From Streptomyces sp. SCUT-3 (GTDB lineage Bacteria > Actinomycetota > Actinomycetes > Streptomycetales > Streptomycetaceae): a DNA stretch of 64,000 bases. The position numbers were made by a program, and so were the translations under genes. The notes beneath the pieces were generated by a model. The model searched no databases. It was not told the DNA's origin and was given only the letters and a program-made list of their open reading frames with translations. Shown here one piece after another: positions 55,533 through 63,124 of the stretch. The stretch spans positions 4,006,501-4,070,500 of the forward strand of contig NZ_CP046907.1 in NCBI RefSeq assembly GCF_014083985.1, in the 5' to 3' direction. How positions within the stretch are numbered: the first letter of the stretch is position 1; each line of letters starts with the position of its first letter.

Positions 55533-56822
55533 GTGAGCGACAACTCTGTAGTACTGCGGTACGGGGACTCCGAGCACAGCTACCCGATCGTCGAAAGCAC
55601 CGTGGGTGACCAGGGCTTCGACATCTCCAAGCTGCGCTCCCAGACCGGTCTGGTCACCCTGGACGGCGGTTTCGGGAACACTGCGGCCTACAAGTCCGCG
55701 ATCACGTTCCTCGACGGCGAGAAGGGGATCCTCCGCTACCGCGGCTACCCCATCGAGCAGCTCGCCGAGCGCGGCTCCTTCCTGGAGACCGCCTACCTTC
55801 TGATCAACGGCGAGCTGCCCACGGTGGACCAGCTCTCCGGCTTCCGCGACGACATCACGCAGCACACGCTGCTGCACGAGGACGTCAAACGCTTCTACGA
55901 CGGCTTCCCGCGCGACGCCCACCCGATGGCCATGCTGTCGTCCGTGGTCAGCGCGCTGTCGACGTTCTACCAGGACAGCCACAACCCGTTCGACGAGAAG
56001 CAGGTCCACCTCTCGACGATCCGGCTGCTCGCCAAGCTCCCGACGATCGCCGCCTACGCCTACAAGAAGGCCATCGGGCACCCGTTCGTCTACCCGCGCA
56101 ACGACCTGGGCTACGTCGAGAACTTCCTGCGCATGACCTTCGCGGTGCCCGCGGAGGAGTACGAGATCAACCCCGTCGTGGTCAGCGCGCTGGACAAGCT
56201 GCTGATCCTGCACGCGGACCACGAGCAGAACTGCTCCACCTCCACGGTCCGCCTCGTCGGCTCCAGCCAGGCCAACCTCTTCGCCTCCATCTCGGCCGGC
56301 ATCAGCGCCCTGTGGGGCCCGCTGCACGGCGGCGCCAACCAGGCGGTGCTGGAGATGCTGGAGAGCATCCAGGCGCAGGGCGGGGACGTCGACTCCTTCG
56401 TCAACAAGGTGAAGAACAAGGAAGACGGCGTGAAGCTCATGGGCTTCGGGCACCGCGTCTACAAGAGCTTCGACCCGCGGGCGAAGATCATCAAGGCGGC
56501 GGCGCACGACGTCCTCTCCGCCCTCGGAAAGTCCGACGAGCTTCTGGACATCGCCCTCAAGCTCGAGGAGCGGGCGCTGTCGGACGACTACTTCACCGAG
56601 CGCAAGCTCTACCCGAACGTGGACTTCTACACCGGCCTGATCTACCGGGCCATGGGCTTCCCGACCACCATGTTCACCGTGCTGTTCGCCCTGGGCCGCC
56701 TGCCCGGCTGGATCGCGCACTGGACCGAGATGATCCGCGAGCCCGGCAGCCGCATCGGCCGCCCCCGCCAGATCTACACCGGCGTGGAGATCCGCGACTA
56801 CGTGCCCGTCGAGGAGCGCTGA
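55533..56822 (+). CDS. gltA: Citrate synthase (type II)
   Basis: The 429-aa protein condenses acetyl-CoA and oxaloacetate to enter the TCA cycle. It starts at GTG 55533 (MSDNSVVLRYGD, conserved in streptomycetes), with GAGGGA four bases upstream. Catalytic motifs are LHADHEQNCSTSTVRLVGSS (His), GPLHGGANQAVLEML (His), MGFGHRVYKSFDPRA and NVDFYTGLIYRAMG (Asp), with IGRPRQIYTG at the end. A strong hairpin terminator follows at 56848. Confidence 0.95.
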   Translation: MSDNSVVLRYGDSEHSYPIVESTVGDQGFDISKLRSQTGLVTLDGGFGNTAAYKSAITFLDGEKGILRYRGYPIEQLAERGSFLETAYLLINGELPTVDQLSGFRDDITQHTLLHEDVKRFYDGFPRDAHPMAMLSSVVSALSTFYQDSHNPFDEKQVHLSTIRLLAKLPTIAAYAYKKAIGHPFVYPRNDLGYVENFLRMTFAVPAEEYEINPVVVSALDKLLILHADHEQNCSTSTVRLVGSSQANLFASISAGISALWGPLHGGANQAVLEMLESIQAQGGDVDSFVNKVKNKEDGVKLMGFGHRVYKSFDPRAKIIKAAAHDVLSALGKSDELLDIALKLEERALSDDYFTERKLYPNVDFYTGLIYRAMGFPTTMFTVLFALGRLPGWIAHWTEMIREPGSRIGRPRQIYTGVEIRDYVPVEER

Positions 56823-56847
56823 CCCGGCCGCCCGGCGCGAACGCAGC

Positions 56848-56891
56848 GGCGCCCCGTACCGGATCCCCCCACGGGTCCGGTACGGGGCGCC
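56848..56891. terminator. gltA terminator, 16-bp perfect stem
   Basis: Arms GGCGCCCCGTACCGGA and TCCGGTACGGGGCGCC enclose a 12-base C-rich loop, 25 bp after the stop codon. The loop and inner stem are also the first copy of the 20-bp repeat described next. Confidence 0.85.
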
Positions 56892-56962
56892 CTGTTTCCC
56901 GGGGCGGATCCCCCCACGGGTCCGACCGGGCTCGTCCCGGACCGGATCCCCCCACGGGTCCG
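56860..56962. repeat. Three copies of a 20-bp repeat after gltA
   Basis: CGGATCCCCCCACGGGTCCG occurs at 56860, 56905 and 56943 without change. Copy 1 forms the top of the gltA terminator. Copies 2 and 3 are flanked by other CCGG sequence and may pair with each other or with copy 1. Confidence 0.85.
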
Positions 56963-57190
56963 GCCGGGCGTTGCGAGCGACCCGCGTGCGCCCTCGAGGG
57001 CGTCCGCGTGCCGTGCCGGAACGGGATGGCCGGGAGGGCCGCTCAAGCTCTCCGCTCCACTCCGCCCCGGCGGGACGCCCGGGTCCGCCCCCACGACGGT
57101 CCTGTGCGTCCACCTTCCCGGGCCTCCCGCCGGAGGCCCGGTGCTGACGGGTTTGACTCGCGGCCCGGGAAAAGGTTGTACACGTGGATG
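56963..57190. other. Non-coding stretch between gltA repeats and SDR promoter
   Basis: About 230 bp of ordinary GC-rich sequence. No gene or convincing hairpin was seen apart from local CCGG pairs. Confidence 0.4.
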
Positions 57191-57206
57191 TGTGACCTGT
57201 GTCACA
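57191..57206. promoter_or_regulatory. Crp/FNR-type binding palindrome
   Basis: TGTGACCTGTGTCACA is a perfect 16-bp TGTGA-6-TCACA palindrome, the full consensus of the Crp family. Streptomyces has a Crp that recognises GTG-8-CAC-like sites. It lies 118 bp upstream of the short-chain dehydrogenase start and 369 bp after gltA. Confidence 0.6.
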
Positions 57207-57323
57207 TGTTCCGGCGACCCTGCCCGCACGGCCCGCGGGCCCGTCGCGTAGCGTTTTCTCCCTCGCGAACACCCCTTTTCCGCCGGGGTCGTTGTGCAGG
57301 GAAAAACAGCAAGGGGAGCAGTG

Positions 57324-58067
57324 ATGATCGAGGCGTCCGGGCGCAACGTGGTGGTCACCGGAGGTGGAACGGGCATCGGCCGCGCAGTGGCGGCCCGCTT
57401 CGCAGCGCTGGGCGACCACGTCACCATCATCGGCCGGCGCCGGGACGTCCTCCAGGGGGCCGCCGAGGAGCTGCGCGCCGACGGCGCGGCGGACGTGGTG
57501 CCCCTGGTCTGCGACCTCGCCGACCCCGACGACGTCGAGGCCGTCCTGGCCCGTCTCCCCGAGCGGATCGACGTCCTGGTCAACGCCGCGGGCAGCCGGG
57601 AGCTGGCGGTCGGCGCCGGGCCGCACGGCGTCCTGGCCCGCTGGCGCGGGGACTTCGAGCGCAACGTGCTCACCGTCGTGCTGCTCACCGAGGCGGCCCG
57701 CGACCGGATCACCCCCGACGGGGGCCGGGTCGTCACCGTCACCTCGGTCGCCGCGCTGCGCGGCGCCGGCTCCTACGGCGCCGCGAAGGCCGCCCTCCAC
57801 GCCTGGAACCACTCCCTGGCCGCCCAGCTCGGCCCGCAGGGCATCACGGCCAACGTGGTCGCCCCCGGCACCGTCGCCGGCACCGACTTCTTCGGGGCAC
57901 GCCTGGACGAGGCGGAACTGACGCGCCGGGCCGGCCGCACCCTGGTCGGCAGGGTGGGCCGGCCCGACGAGGTGGCCTCCGCGGTGGTCTTCCTCGCCTC
58001 TTCCGAGGCGGGCTTCATCACCGGCGAGATCCTCCACTGCAACGGCGGCGAGATGCTCGGCCGCTGA
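57324..58067 (+). CDS. Short-chain dehydrogenase/reductase
   Basis: The 247-aa classical SDR has the cofactor motif VVVTGGGTGIGRAVAARF (TGxxxGxG, 12-19), NAAGSRE in place of NNAG, catalytic Ser in VTVTSVAALRG, and Tyr-x3-Lys in GSYGAAKAAL. The acidic/basic residues after strand 2 (GRRRD) suggest NADP preference. ATG 57324 is 6-7 bases after AAGGGGA; GTG 57321 is possible. Its last codons (GGEMLGR) form one arm of a terminator shared with copA. Substrate unknown. Confidence 0.88.
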   Translation: MIEASGRNVVVTGGGTGIGRAVAARFAALGDHVTIIGRRRDVLQGAAEELRADGAADVVPLVCDLADPDDVEAVLARLPERIDVLVNAAGSRELAVGAGPHGVLARWRGDFERNVLTVVLLTEAARDRITPDGGRVVTVTSVAALRGAGSYGAAKAALHAWNHSLAAQLGPQGITANVVAPGTVAGTDFFGARLDEAELTRRAGRTLVGRVGRPDEVASAVVFLASSEAGFITGEILHCNGGEMLGR

Positions 58068-58115
58068 CCGGCCCGCCCCGCGGCGGGACGGCCGGCGGCC
58101 GAGCATCTCGCCGCC
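58044..58115. terminator. Bidirectional terminator overlapping SDR C-terminal codons
   Basis: A 21-bp arm at 58044-58064 (GGCGGCGAGATGCTCGGCC...) has its exact complement at 58095-58115, with a 30-base loop. The left arm is the final seven codons of the SDR gene; the right arm ends 5 bp before the copA stop. Confidence 0.75.
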
Positions 58116-58119
58116 GCCG

Positions 58120-60486
58120 TCAGCGGAACGTGCGCAGCCGCAGGCTGTTCGTCACCACGAACACCGACGAGAAGGCCATCGCCGCACCCGCGATCATCGG
58201 GTTCAGCATGCCCGCCGCGGCCAGCGGCAGCGCCGCCACGTTGTAGCCGAAGGCCCAGAACAGGTTGCCCTTGATGGTGCCCAGGGTCCGGCGCGCGAGC
58301 CGGATGGCGTCCGCCGCCGCCCGCAGGTCGCCGCGCACCAGCGTCAGGTCGCCGGCCTCGATCGCCGCGTCCGTGCCGGTGCCCATGGCCAGGCCCAGGT
58401 CCGCCTGGGCCAGCGCCGCCGCGTCGTTCACGCCGTCGCCGACCATGGCCACCGTCCGGCCCTCCTCCTGGAGCCGCCGCACCACGGCGACCTTCTCCTC
58501 CGGCAGCACCTCGGCGATCACCTCGTCGATGCCCACCTCGCGGGCCACGGCCTCGGCCACCGCCCGGTTGTCGCCGGTCAGCAGGACAGGCCTCAGGCCC
58601 AGCGCCCGCAGCTCGCGCACGGCCTCGGCGCTGCTCTCCTTCACCGCGTCGGCGACGGCGAGCAGTCCGCGCACCCTGCCGTCCCAGGCCGCCACCACGA
58701 CCGTGCGGCCGCCCGCCTCCTCGCGCTCCAGGTCGGCGGCCAGGTCCTCGGGCATCTCCAGGCCCTCGCGGCGCACCAGCTGCGTGCGGCCGACCAGGAC
58801 GGCGTGCCCGCCGACGGTCCCCCGCACGCCCAGGCCCGGCACGTTCTCGAAGTCCGCCACCTCCGGCAGGGGGGCGTGCAGCCGGGCGGCCGCCGCGTCG
58901 GCCACGGCCCGGGCGATCGGGTGCTCCGAGGCGTTCTCCACGGCTCCGGCCAGTTCGTACAGCTCGTCCGGGTCCGTGCCGGCGACGGTGTGGACGCCGG
59001 CCAGTTCCATCCGGCCGGTCGTCACCGTGCCGGTCTTGTCCAGGACCACGGTGTCCACCCGCCGGGTGGACTCCAGCACCTCCGGCCCCTTGATCAGGAT
59101 GCCGAGCTGGGCGCCGCGGCCGGTGCCGACCATCAGGGCGGTCGGCGTGGCCAGGCCCAGGGCGCAGGGGCAGGCGATGATCAGCACTGCCACGGCGGCG
59201 GTGAAGGCCGCGACCGGCTCGCCGGTGACCAGCAGCCAGCCGGCCAGGGTGCCCAGGGCGATGACCAGCACCACGGGCACGAACACCGCGGAGATCCGGT
59301 CGGCGAGCCGCTGCACCTGCGCCTTGCCGTGCTGCGCGTCCTCCACCAGCTTCGCCATCCGGGCCAGCTGGGTGTCCGAGCCGACCCGGGTGGCCTCGAC
59401 GACCAGGCGGCCGGAGGCGTTGACCGTGGCGCCGGTGACGGAGTCGCCGACCGCCACGTCGACCGGCACCGACTCGCCGGTGAGCATCGAGGCGTCCACG
59501 GCCGAGCGGCCCTCGACGACCACCCCGTCGGTGGCGATCTTCTCCCCGGGCCGGACCACGAACCGCGTGCCGACGGCCAGGGCGGACACCGGGACGCGCT
59601 CCTCGCGCCCGTCCCGCAGCACGGTCACGTCCTTGGCGCCCAGTTCCATCAGGGCGCGCAGCGCGGCCCCCGCCTTCCGCTTCGACCGCGCCTCCAGCCA
59701 CCGGCCCAGCAGCAGGAACGCGGTCACCCCGGCCGCGGCCTCCAGGTAGATGGCCGACGAGCCGTCGGTGCGCGACGGGGTGAGGTCGAAGCCGTGCGTC
59801 ATGCCGGGCATCCCGGCGTGCCCGAAGAACAGCGCCCACAGCGACCAGCCGAACGCCGCCAGGGTGCCGAGCGAGACCAGGGTGTCCATGGTCGCCGCGC
59901 CGTGCCGCAGGTTGGTCCACGCGGCCCGGTGGAACGGCAGCCCGCCCCAGACCACCACGGGCGCGGCCAGGGTCAGGGACAGCCACTGCCAGTTGGTGAA
60001 CTGCAGCGCCGGGATCATGGCCATGGCGATCACCGGGACCGACAGCACCAGCGAGACGAGCAGCCGCTGCCGCAGCGCGTCGAGCTCCGCGGAGTCCTCC
60101 GCCCGCTCCGCCGCGGCGGCACCGGCCGGCTGCGCCGCGGCGTCCGCACCGGACGGGCCCGGGGCCGGGCCGGCGGGCTGCGGGGCCGGTTCCGGGCGGG
60201 GGAGCGCGGCGGTGTAGCCGGTGCGCTCCACGGTGGCGACCAGGTCGGCGACGTCGATTCCGGCCCCGTACTCGACCCGGGCCTTCTCGGTGGCGAAGTT
60301 GACGCTCGCGCTCACCCCGTCCATCCGGTTGAGCTTCTTCTCCACGCGCGCGGCGCAGGAGGCGCAGGTCATGCCGCCGATGGAGAGCTCGACCCGGTTG
60401 CGGGCCGCCTCCGCGCCGGGGGCGCCCGCCGCGGCCTGCGGGGGACGGGAGGAGGGGGCGGTGGTGTGCGGTGCGGTGCTGCTCAT
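58120..60486 (-). CDS. copA: Copper-translocating P1B-type ATPase
   Basis: The 788-aa membrane ATPase exports Cu(I). The N-terminal heavy-metal domain has GMTCASC (Cys41, Cys44). The membrane metal site is [14 protein letters not shown], the phosphorylated Asp483 is in [13 protein letters not shown]-type [11 protein letters not shown] is in the actuator, the nucleotide domain His-Pro is in SEHPIARA, and the hinge is [12 protein letters not shown]. An Ala/Pro linker of about 35 residues follows the metal domain. copZ lies 71 bp upstream on the same strand, with a CsoR operator before it. Confidence 0.93.
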   Translation of the reverse strand: MSSTAPHTTAPSSRPPQAAAGAPGAEAARNRVELSIGGMTCASCAARVEKKLNRMDGVSASVNFATEKARVEYGAGIDVADLVATVERTGYTAALPRPEPAPQPAGPAPGPSGADAAAQPAGAAAAERAEDSAELDALRQRLLVSLVLSVPVIAMAMIPALQFTNWQWLSLTLAAPVVVWGGLPFHRAAWTNLRHGAATMDTLVSLGTLAAFGWSLWALFFGHAGMPGMTHGFDLTPSRTDGSSAIYLEAAAGVTAFLLLGRWLEARSKRKAGAALRALMELGAKDVTVLRDGREERVPVSALAVGTRFVVRPGEKIATDGVVVEGRSAVDASMLTGESVPVDVAVGDSVTGATVNASGRLVVEATRVGSDTQLARMAKLVEDAQHGKAQVQRLADRISAVFVPVVLVIALGTLAGWLLVTGEPVAAFTAAVAVLIIACPCALGLATPTALMVGTGRGAQLGILIKGPEVLESTRRVDTVVLDKTGTVTTGRMELAGVHTVAGTDPDELYELAGAVENASEHPIARAVADAAAARLHAPLPEVADFENVPGLGVRGTVGGHAVLVGRTQLVRREGLEMPEDLAADLEREEAGGRTVVVAAWDGRVRGLLAVADAVKESSAEAVRELRALGLRPVLLTGDNRAVAEAVAREVGIDEVIAEVLPEEKVAVVRRLQEEGRTVAMVGDGVNDAAALAQADLGLAMGTGTDAAIEAGDLTLVRGDLRAAADAIRLARRTLGTIKGNLFWAFGYNVAALPLAAAGMLNPMIAGAAMAFSSVFVVTNSLRLRTFR

Positions 60487-60557
60487 GCTGGCTTCTCCTT
60501 ACGGGGGGGGCGCTGCGCCGGGCCGGTCCCGGGGGAGGCGGACCGGCCCGGGGCGGA

Positions 60558-60773
60558 TCAGACCCGGCCGGTCAGCTCGTAGCCGGCCTCGTCGACCGCG
60601 GCGCGCACCGAGTCCTCCTCCAGGGGGTTCTCGGAGACGACGGTGACCGTGCCGCCCGCGGCGTCGGCCTTGACCTCGGCGACGCCGGGAAGGGCGGAGA
60701 CCTCCTCGGTGACCGCCTTCTCGCAATGGCCGCAGGTCATGCCGGTGACGTTGTAGACAGCGGTTACGGACAT
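60558..60773 (-). CDS. copZ: Copper chaperone CopZ
   Basis: The 71-aa heavy-metal-associated protein begins MSVTAVYNVTGMTCGHCEKAVTEEVSALPGV with metal ligands Cys14 and Cys17. It binds Cu(I) and delivers it to CopA. ATG 60773 is preceded by AGGAAG. It is first of the copZ-copA pair, with a CsoR-type palindrome 46-62 bp upstream of the start. Confidence 0.93.
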   Translation of the reverse strand: MSVTAVYNVTGMTCGHCEKAVTEEVSALPGVAEVKADAAGGTVTVVSENPLEEDSVRAAVDEAGYELTGRV

Positions 60774-60818
60774 GGGATCTTCCTCCGTGCTCTCATGGGC
60801 GGTAACGGGATCAACACT

Positions 60819-60835
60819 ATACCCCCCTGGGGTAT
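60819..60835. promoter_or_regulatory. CsoR-type copper operator before copZ-copA
   Basis: ATACCCC-CCT-GGGGTAT is a perfect 7-3-7 inverted repeat matching the known CsoR consensus of Streptomyces. Cu(I) binding releases the repressor and opens copZA. The csoR gene itself is not in this window. Confidence 0.88.
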
Positions 60836-61054
60836 TCCCTCCTGTGGGGGCGGAGTGTGCGTCGCCGTGTCGCGCGTCCGGGGGGAACGGAGCCGGCCCC
60901 CGCCCGTCGGATGCGACGGACGGGAGCCGGGGTCGGGGGCCGGTGCCGGGGGCCGGTGCCGGGGTGGCCGGAGCCCGGGCGGACGAGGGCGGGTCGTCCC
61001 CGGGATCCGGATCGGCGGGCGGCGGACGGCGGCGGCCCGGCGGTCCGGTGGTCG

Positions 61055-61255
61055 TCAGCGGGGGCGGCGGCGGTTGCCGGGGCGGGCGGCGCTCCAGGCG
61101 CGGACGGTGTCGGCGTACCAGAACGGTCTGCCGCCCTCGGTCACGTCCGGGGGAGGCAGGAGGCCGTGCTTGCGGTACGAGCGGACCGTGTCGGTCCGTA
61201 CCCCGATGTGCGCGGCGATCTGCGCGTACGACCACAGCGTCCGGTCGGTCGTCAT
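61055..61255 (-). CDS. Small MerR/excisionase-like HTH protein
   Basis: The 66-aa protein has a winged-helix DNA-binding pattern: LWSYAQIAAHIGVRTDTVRSYRKHGLLPPPDVTEGGRPFWYADTVRAW, then a basic tail. ATG 61255 has GGAGG 8 bases upstream; an upstream GTG would add 29 residues of unlike composition. It could be a transcriptional regulator of the MerR N-terminal type or an Xis-like protein. No integrase or att site is nearby, so a regulator is more likely. Confidence 0.75.
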   Translation of the reverse strand: MTTDRTLWSYAQIAAHIGVRTDTVRSYRKHGLLPPPDVTEGGRPFWYADTVRAWSAARPGNRRRPR

Positions 61256-61489
61256 CCAGTACACCTCCGGGCGGGCGCGCGGCAGCCACGGCAGGGCGCC
61301 TACGGGGGAGCTGCGGTGCGACCGCTGTCGGTCAGCCACCATGGGGCCGCGCGGCGGTCCGGGGCGGCGCCGACGGGGCCCTGTCGACCGTCTGTGACAC
61401 TGCGGGCACGCAGCGGCGACAATCGGCCCGGGAACGGGACGATTCGGTATGAAAATATGCCCTCGTTCTTGGGGTGGCGGGCCCGGGTG

Positions 61490-62818
61490 TCAGAGCGCCA
61501 GGAGGGCCTCCGCGTGCTCCGGGCCGCTCTCCGCGACCACCTGCGCGATCGTCTGCGCCGAACGGATCGGGGCGAACCGCACCCGGCCCGCCGGGTCGAC
61601 CCGGTAGCCGTGGACGGCCGGGCGCGGCATCGAGTTGTAGGAGTAGTGGGCCGAGAAGTAGTACGCCCCGGTGTCCAGCAGCGCCACCACGTCACCGGGC
61701 TCCAGCAGGGGCAGCTCCCGCCCCCGGGCCGTCAGGTCGCCCGCGAAGCAGCACGGCCCGGCGACGTCCTGCACCACCGGGGGCCCCTCCTTGGGCCGGC
61801 CGGCCCGGTCGAGGGCGAGCACCCGCAGCGGCCACGTCCCGGGGTCGAGGACCGTGCGCGCGGCCACCTGGACGCCCGCGTGCGTCACCGCTATCGCCCG
61901 CCCGCCCGCGGACTTGGTGTACTCCACCACCGAGGCGATCGTGCCGTGCCTGGCCAGCACCGACCGTCCGAACTCCGTGACCAGCCGGTACCTGCCGTCG
62001 AACAGCCCCGGCACCGCCCCGCGCAGCGCCGCCACGTAGTCGCGGTACGTCGGCCGGACCTCGTCGCCGTCGAAGTTCACCGGCAGCCCGCCGCCGATGT
62101 CCAGGGTCTCCACCCGCTGCTCGCCGGCCTCGGCGTCGATCCGCCCGGCCAGCTCGTGGAGCACCCGCACCCCCCGGGCCATCAGCTCCGGCGGGCACCC
62201 CTGGGAGCCCACGTGCGCGTGCAGGCTCCGCAGCCACGGCCGCCGCACGAAGGCGTCCACCACCCTCTGCTCCGCCCCCGGGTCCCCCAGGGCCACACCG
62301 AACTTGGACGTCGCGGTGGCCGTGCTCGTCGCCCCGATGCTCCCCCCGCCCACCTGCGGATTGACCCGCAGGCCCACGCGCGGCGCGGACGGCGCCCCGT
62401 CCCGGGCGACGATCGCGTCCACCCGCTCCAGCTCCTGGAAGTTGTCGATGTTGACCGCCGTGCCCGCGGCCAGGGCGAACTCCAGCTCCGCCACCGTCTT
62501 GGCGGGGGAGTCCAGCACCATGCGCTCGGGCACGAAACCGGCCGCCAGCGCCTGGGCGGTCTCGCCGGGCCCCGCGACCTCGCACCCCATGCCGGCGTCC
62601 GCCAGCAGCCGCAGCACGGGCACCAGACCGCACGCCTTGGCCGCGAAGGTGTGCAGCACCTCCCCCGGGCCGTCGAACGCCGCGTGCAGCTCCTCCACGG
62701 TCTCCCGCACCCCGTCGACGTCCAGCAGCCCCGCCACCGGCGCGTCCGGGCCCACCAGGCCGGAACGGACGGCCGCCCCGAGGGCCAGCTCCCTGCGACG
62801 GGCCACGTCGTGCACCAC
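61490..62818 (-). CDS. Fold type III PLP-dependent decarboxylase (LysA/Orn-Arg decarboxylase superfamily), orphan
   Basis: The protein is about 442 aa. Alanine-racemase-type barrel features are LHTFAAKACGLVPVLRLLADAGMGCEVAGPGE (PLP Lys in FAAKA), VGLRVNPQVGGGSIGATSTATATSKFGVAL, LHAHVGSQGCPP, LDIGGGLPVNF (phosphate Gly loop) and, in the C-terminal domain, PCCFAGDL (catalytic Cys) and LDTGAYYFSAHYSYNSMPRP. It removes a carboxyl group from an amino acid; substrate is unclear, since no lysine, ornithine or siderophore genes surround it. GTG 62818 fits GAGG six bases upstream; GTG 62815 is an alternative. Confidence 0.82.
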   Translation of the reverse strand: MVHDVARRRELALGAAVRSGLVGPDAPVAGLLDVDGVRETVEELHAAFDGPGEVLHTFAAKACGLVPVLRLLADAGMGCEVAGPGETAQALAAGFVPERMVLDSPAKTVAELEFALAAGTAVNIDNFQELERVDAIVARDGAPSAPRVGLRVNPQVGGGSIGATSTATATSKFGVALGDPGAEQRVVDAFVRRPWLRSLHAHVGSQGCPPELMARGVRVLHELAGRIDAEAGEQRVETLDIGGGLPVNFDGDEVRPTYRDYVAALRGAVPGLFDGRYRLVTEFGRSVLARHGTIASVVEYTKSAGGRAIAVTHAGVQVAARTVLDPGTWPLRVLALDRAGRPKEGPPVVQDVAGPCCFAGDLTARGRELPLLEPGDVVALLDTGAYYFSAHYSYNSMPRPAVHGYRVDPAGRVRFAPIRSAQTIAQVVAESGPEHAEALLAL

Positions 62819-63124
62819 GCAACACCTCACTGCTCACGGGCCGGCCCCGCGGGGAGGGGCCGCACGGGACGGGCGGACGGCCGGGCCGCCGGAACACCGC
62901 GCGGCACGGATCCCCCGTTGATTACCCACCCCGCACCCGGTCCATGACCGCGAACGGCGACGACAACGGCAGCGACAGCGGGAACGGCGGCGGCAGCGGG
63001 AACGGCGGCGGCAGCGGGAACGGGGCGGGCCGGCCCGTTCCCCTCCGGACGGCCGGGGGCGGTTCCCGGACGACCGTCCCTGACGGGGTGTCGGCAAACG
63101 CCCTCCGTCGGGCACTCTTGGCCG
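62819..63124. repeat. Gap with tandem 18-bp GC-rich repeat
   Basis: Between the decarboxylase and the last gene, about 62966-63020 holds a decaying array of an 18-bp unit near GGAACGGCGGCGGCAGCG (two or three clear copies plus degenerate ones). No gene was recognised. Confidence 0.6.

Noticed and set aside
37849-57188. The same 13-mer GTACACGTGGATG at 37849 and 57176, both upstream of plus-strand genes
   Set aside because: Shared 13-mers are expected by chance in 64 kb of GC-rich DNA, and the flanks are unrelated.
53283-58106. Open frame of 1607 codons on the minus strand opposite recD2, gltA and the SDR
   Set aside because: It spans three well-supported genes and their gaps in antisense, with low-complexity composition and no recognisable domain.
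61055-61255. Small HTH gene as an excisionase of an integrated element
   Set aside because: No integrase, att repeat or phage gene is within the window, and flanking genes match the conserved chromosome. The tRNA-His is 49 kb away and not disrupted.
62940-63060. Short repeated units near the right end as a CRISPR array
   Set aside because: The units are 18 bp, adjacent without unique spacers and degenerate. They are a simple tandem repeat and no cas genes are present.
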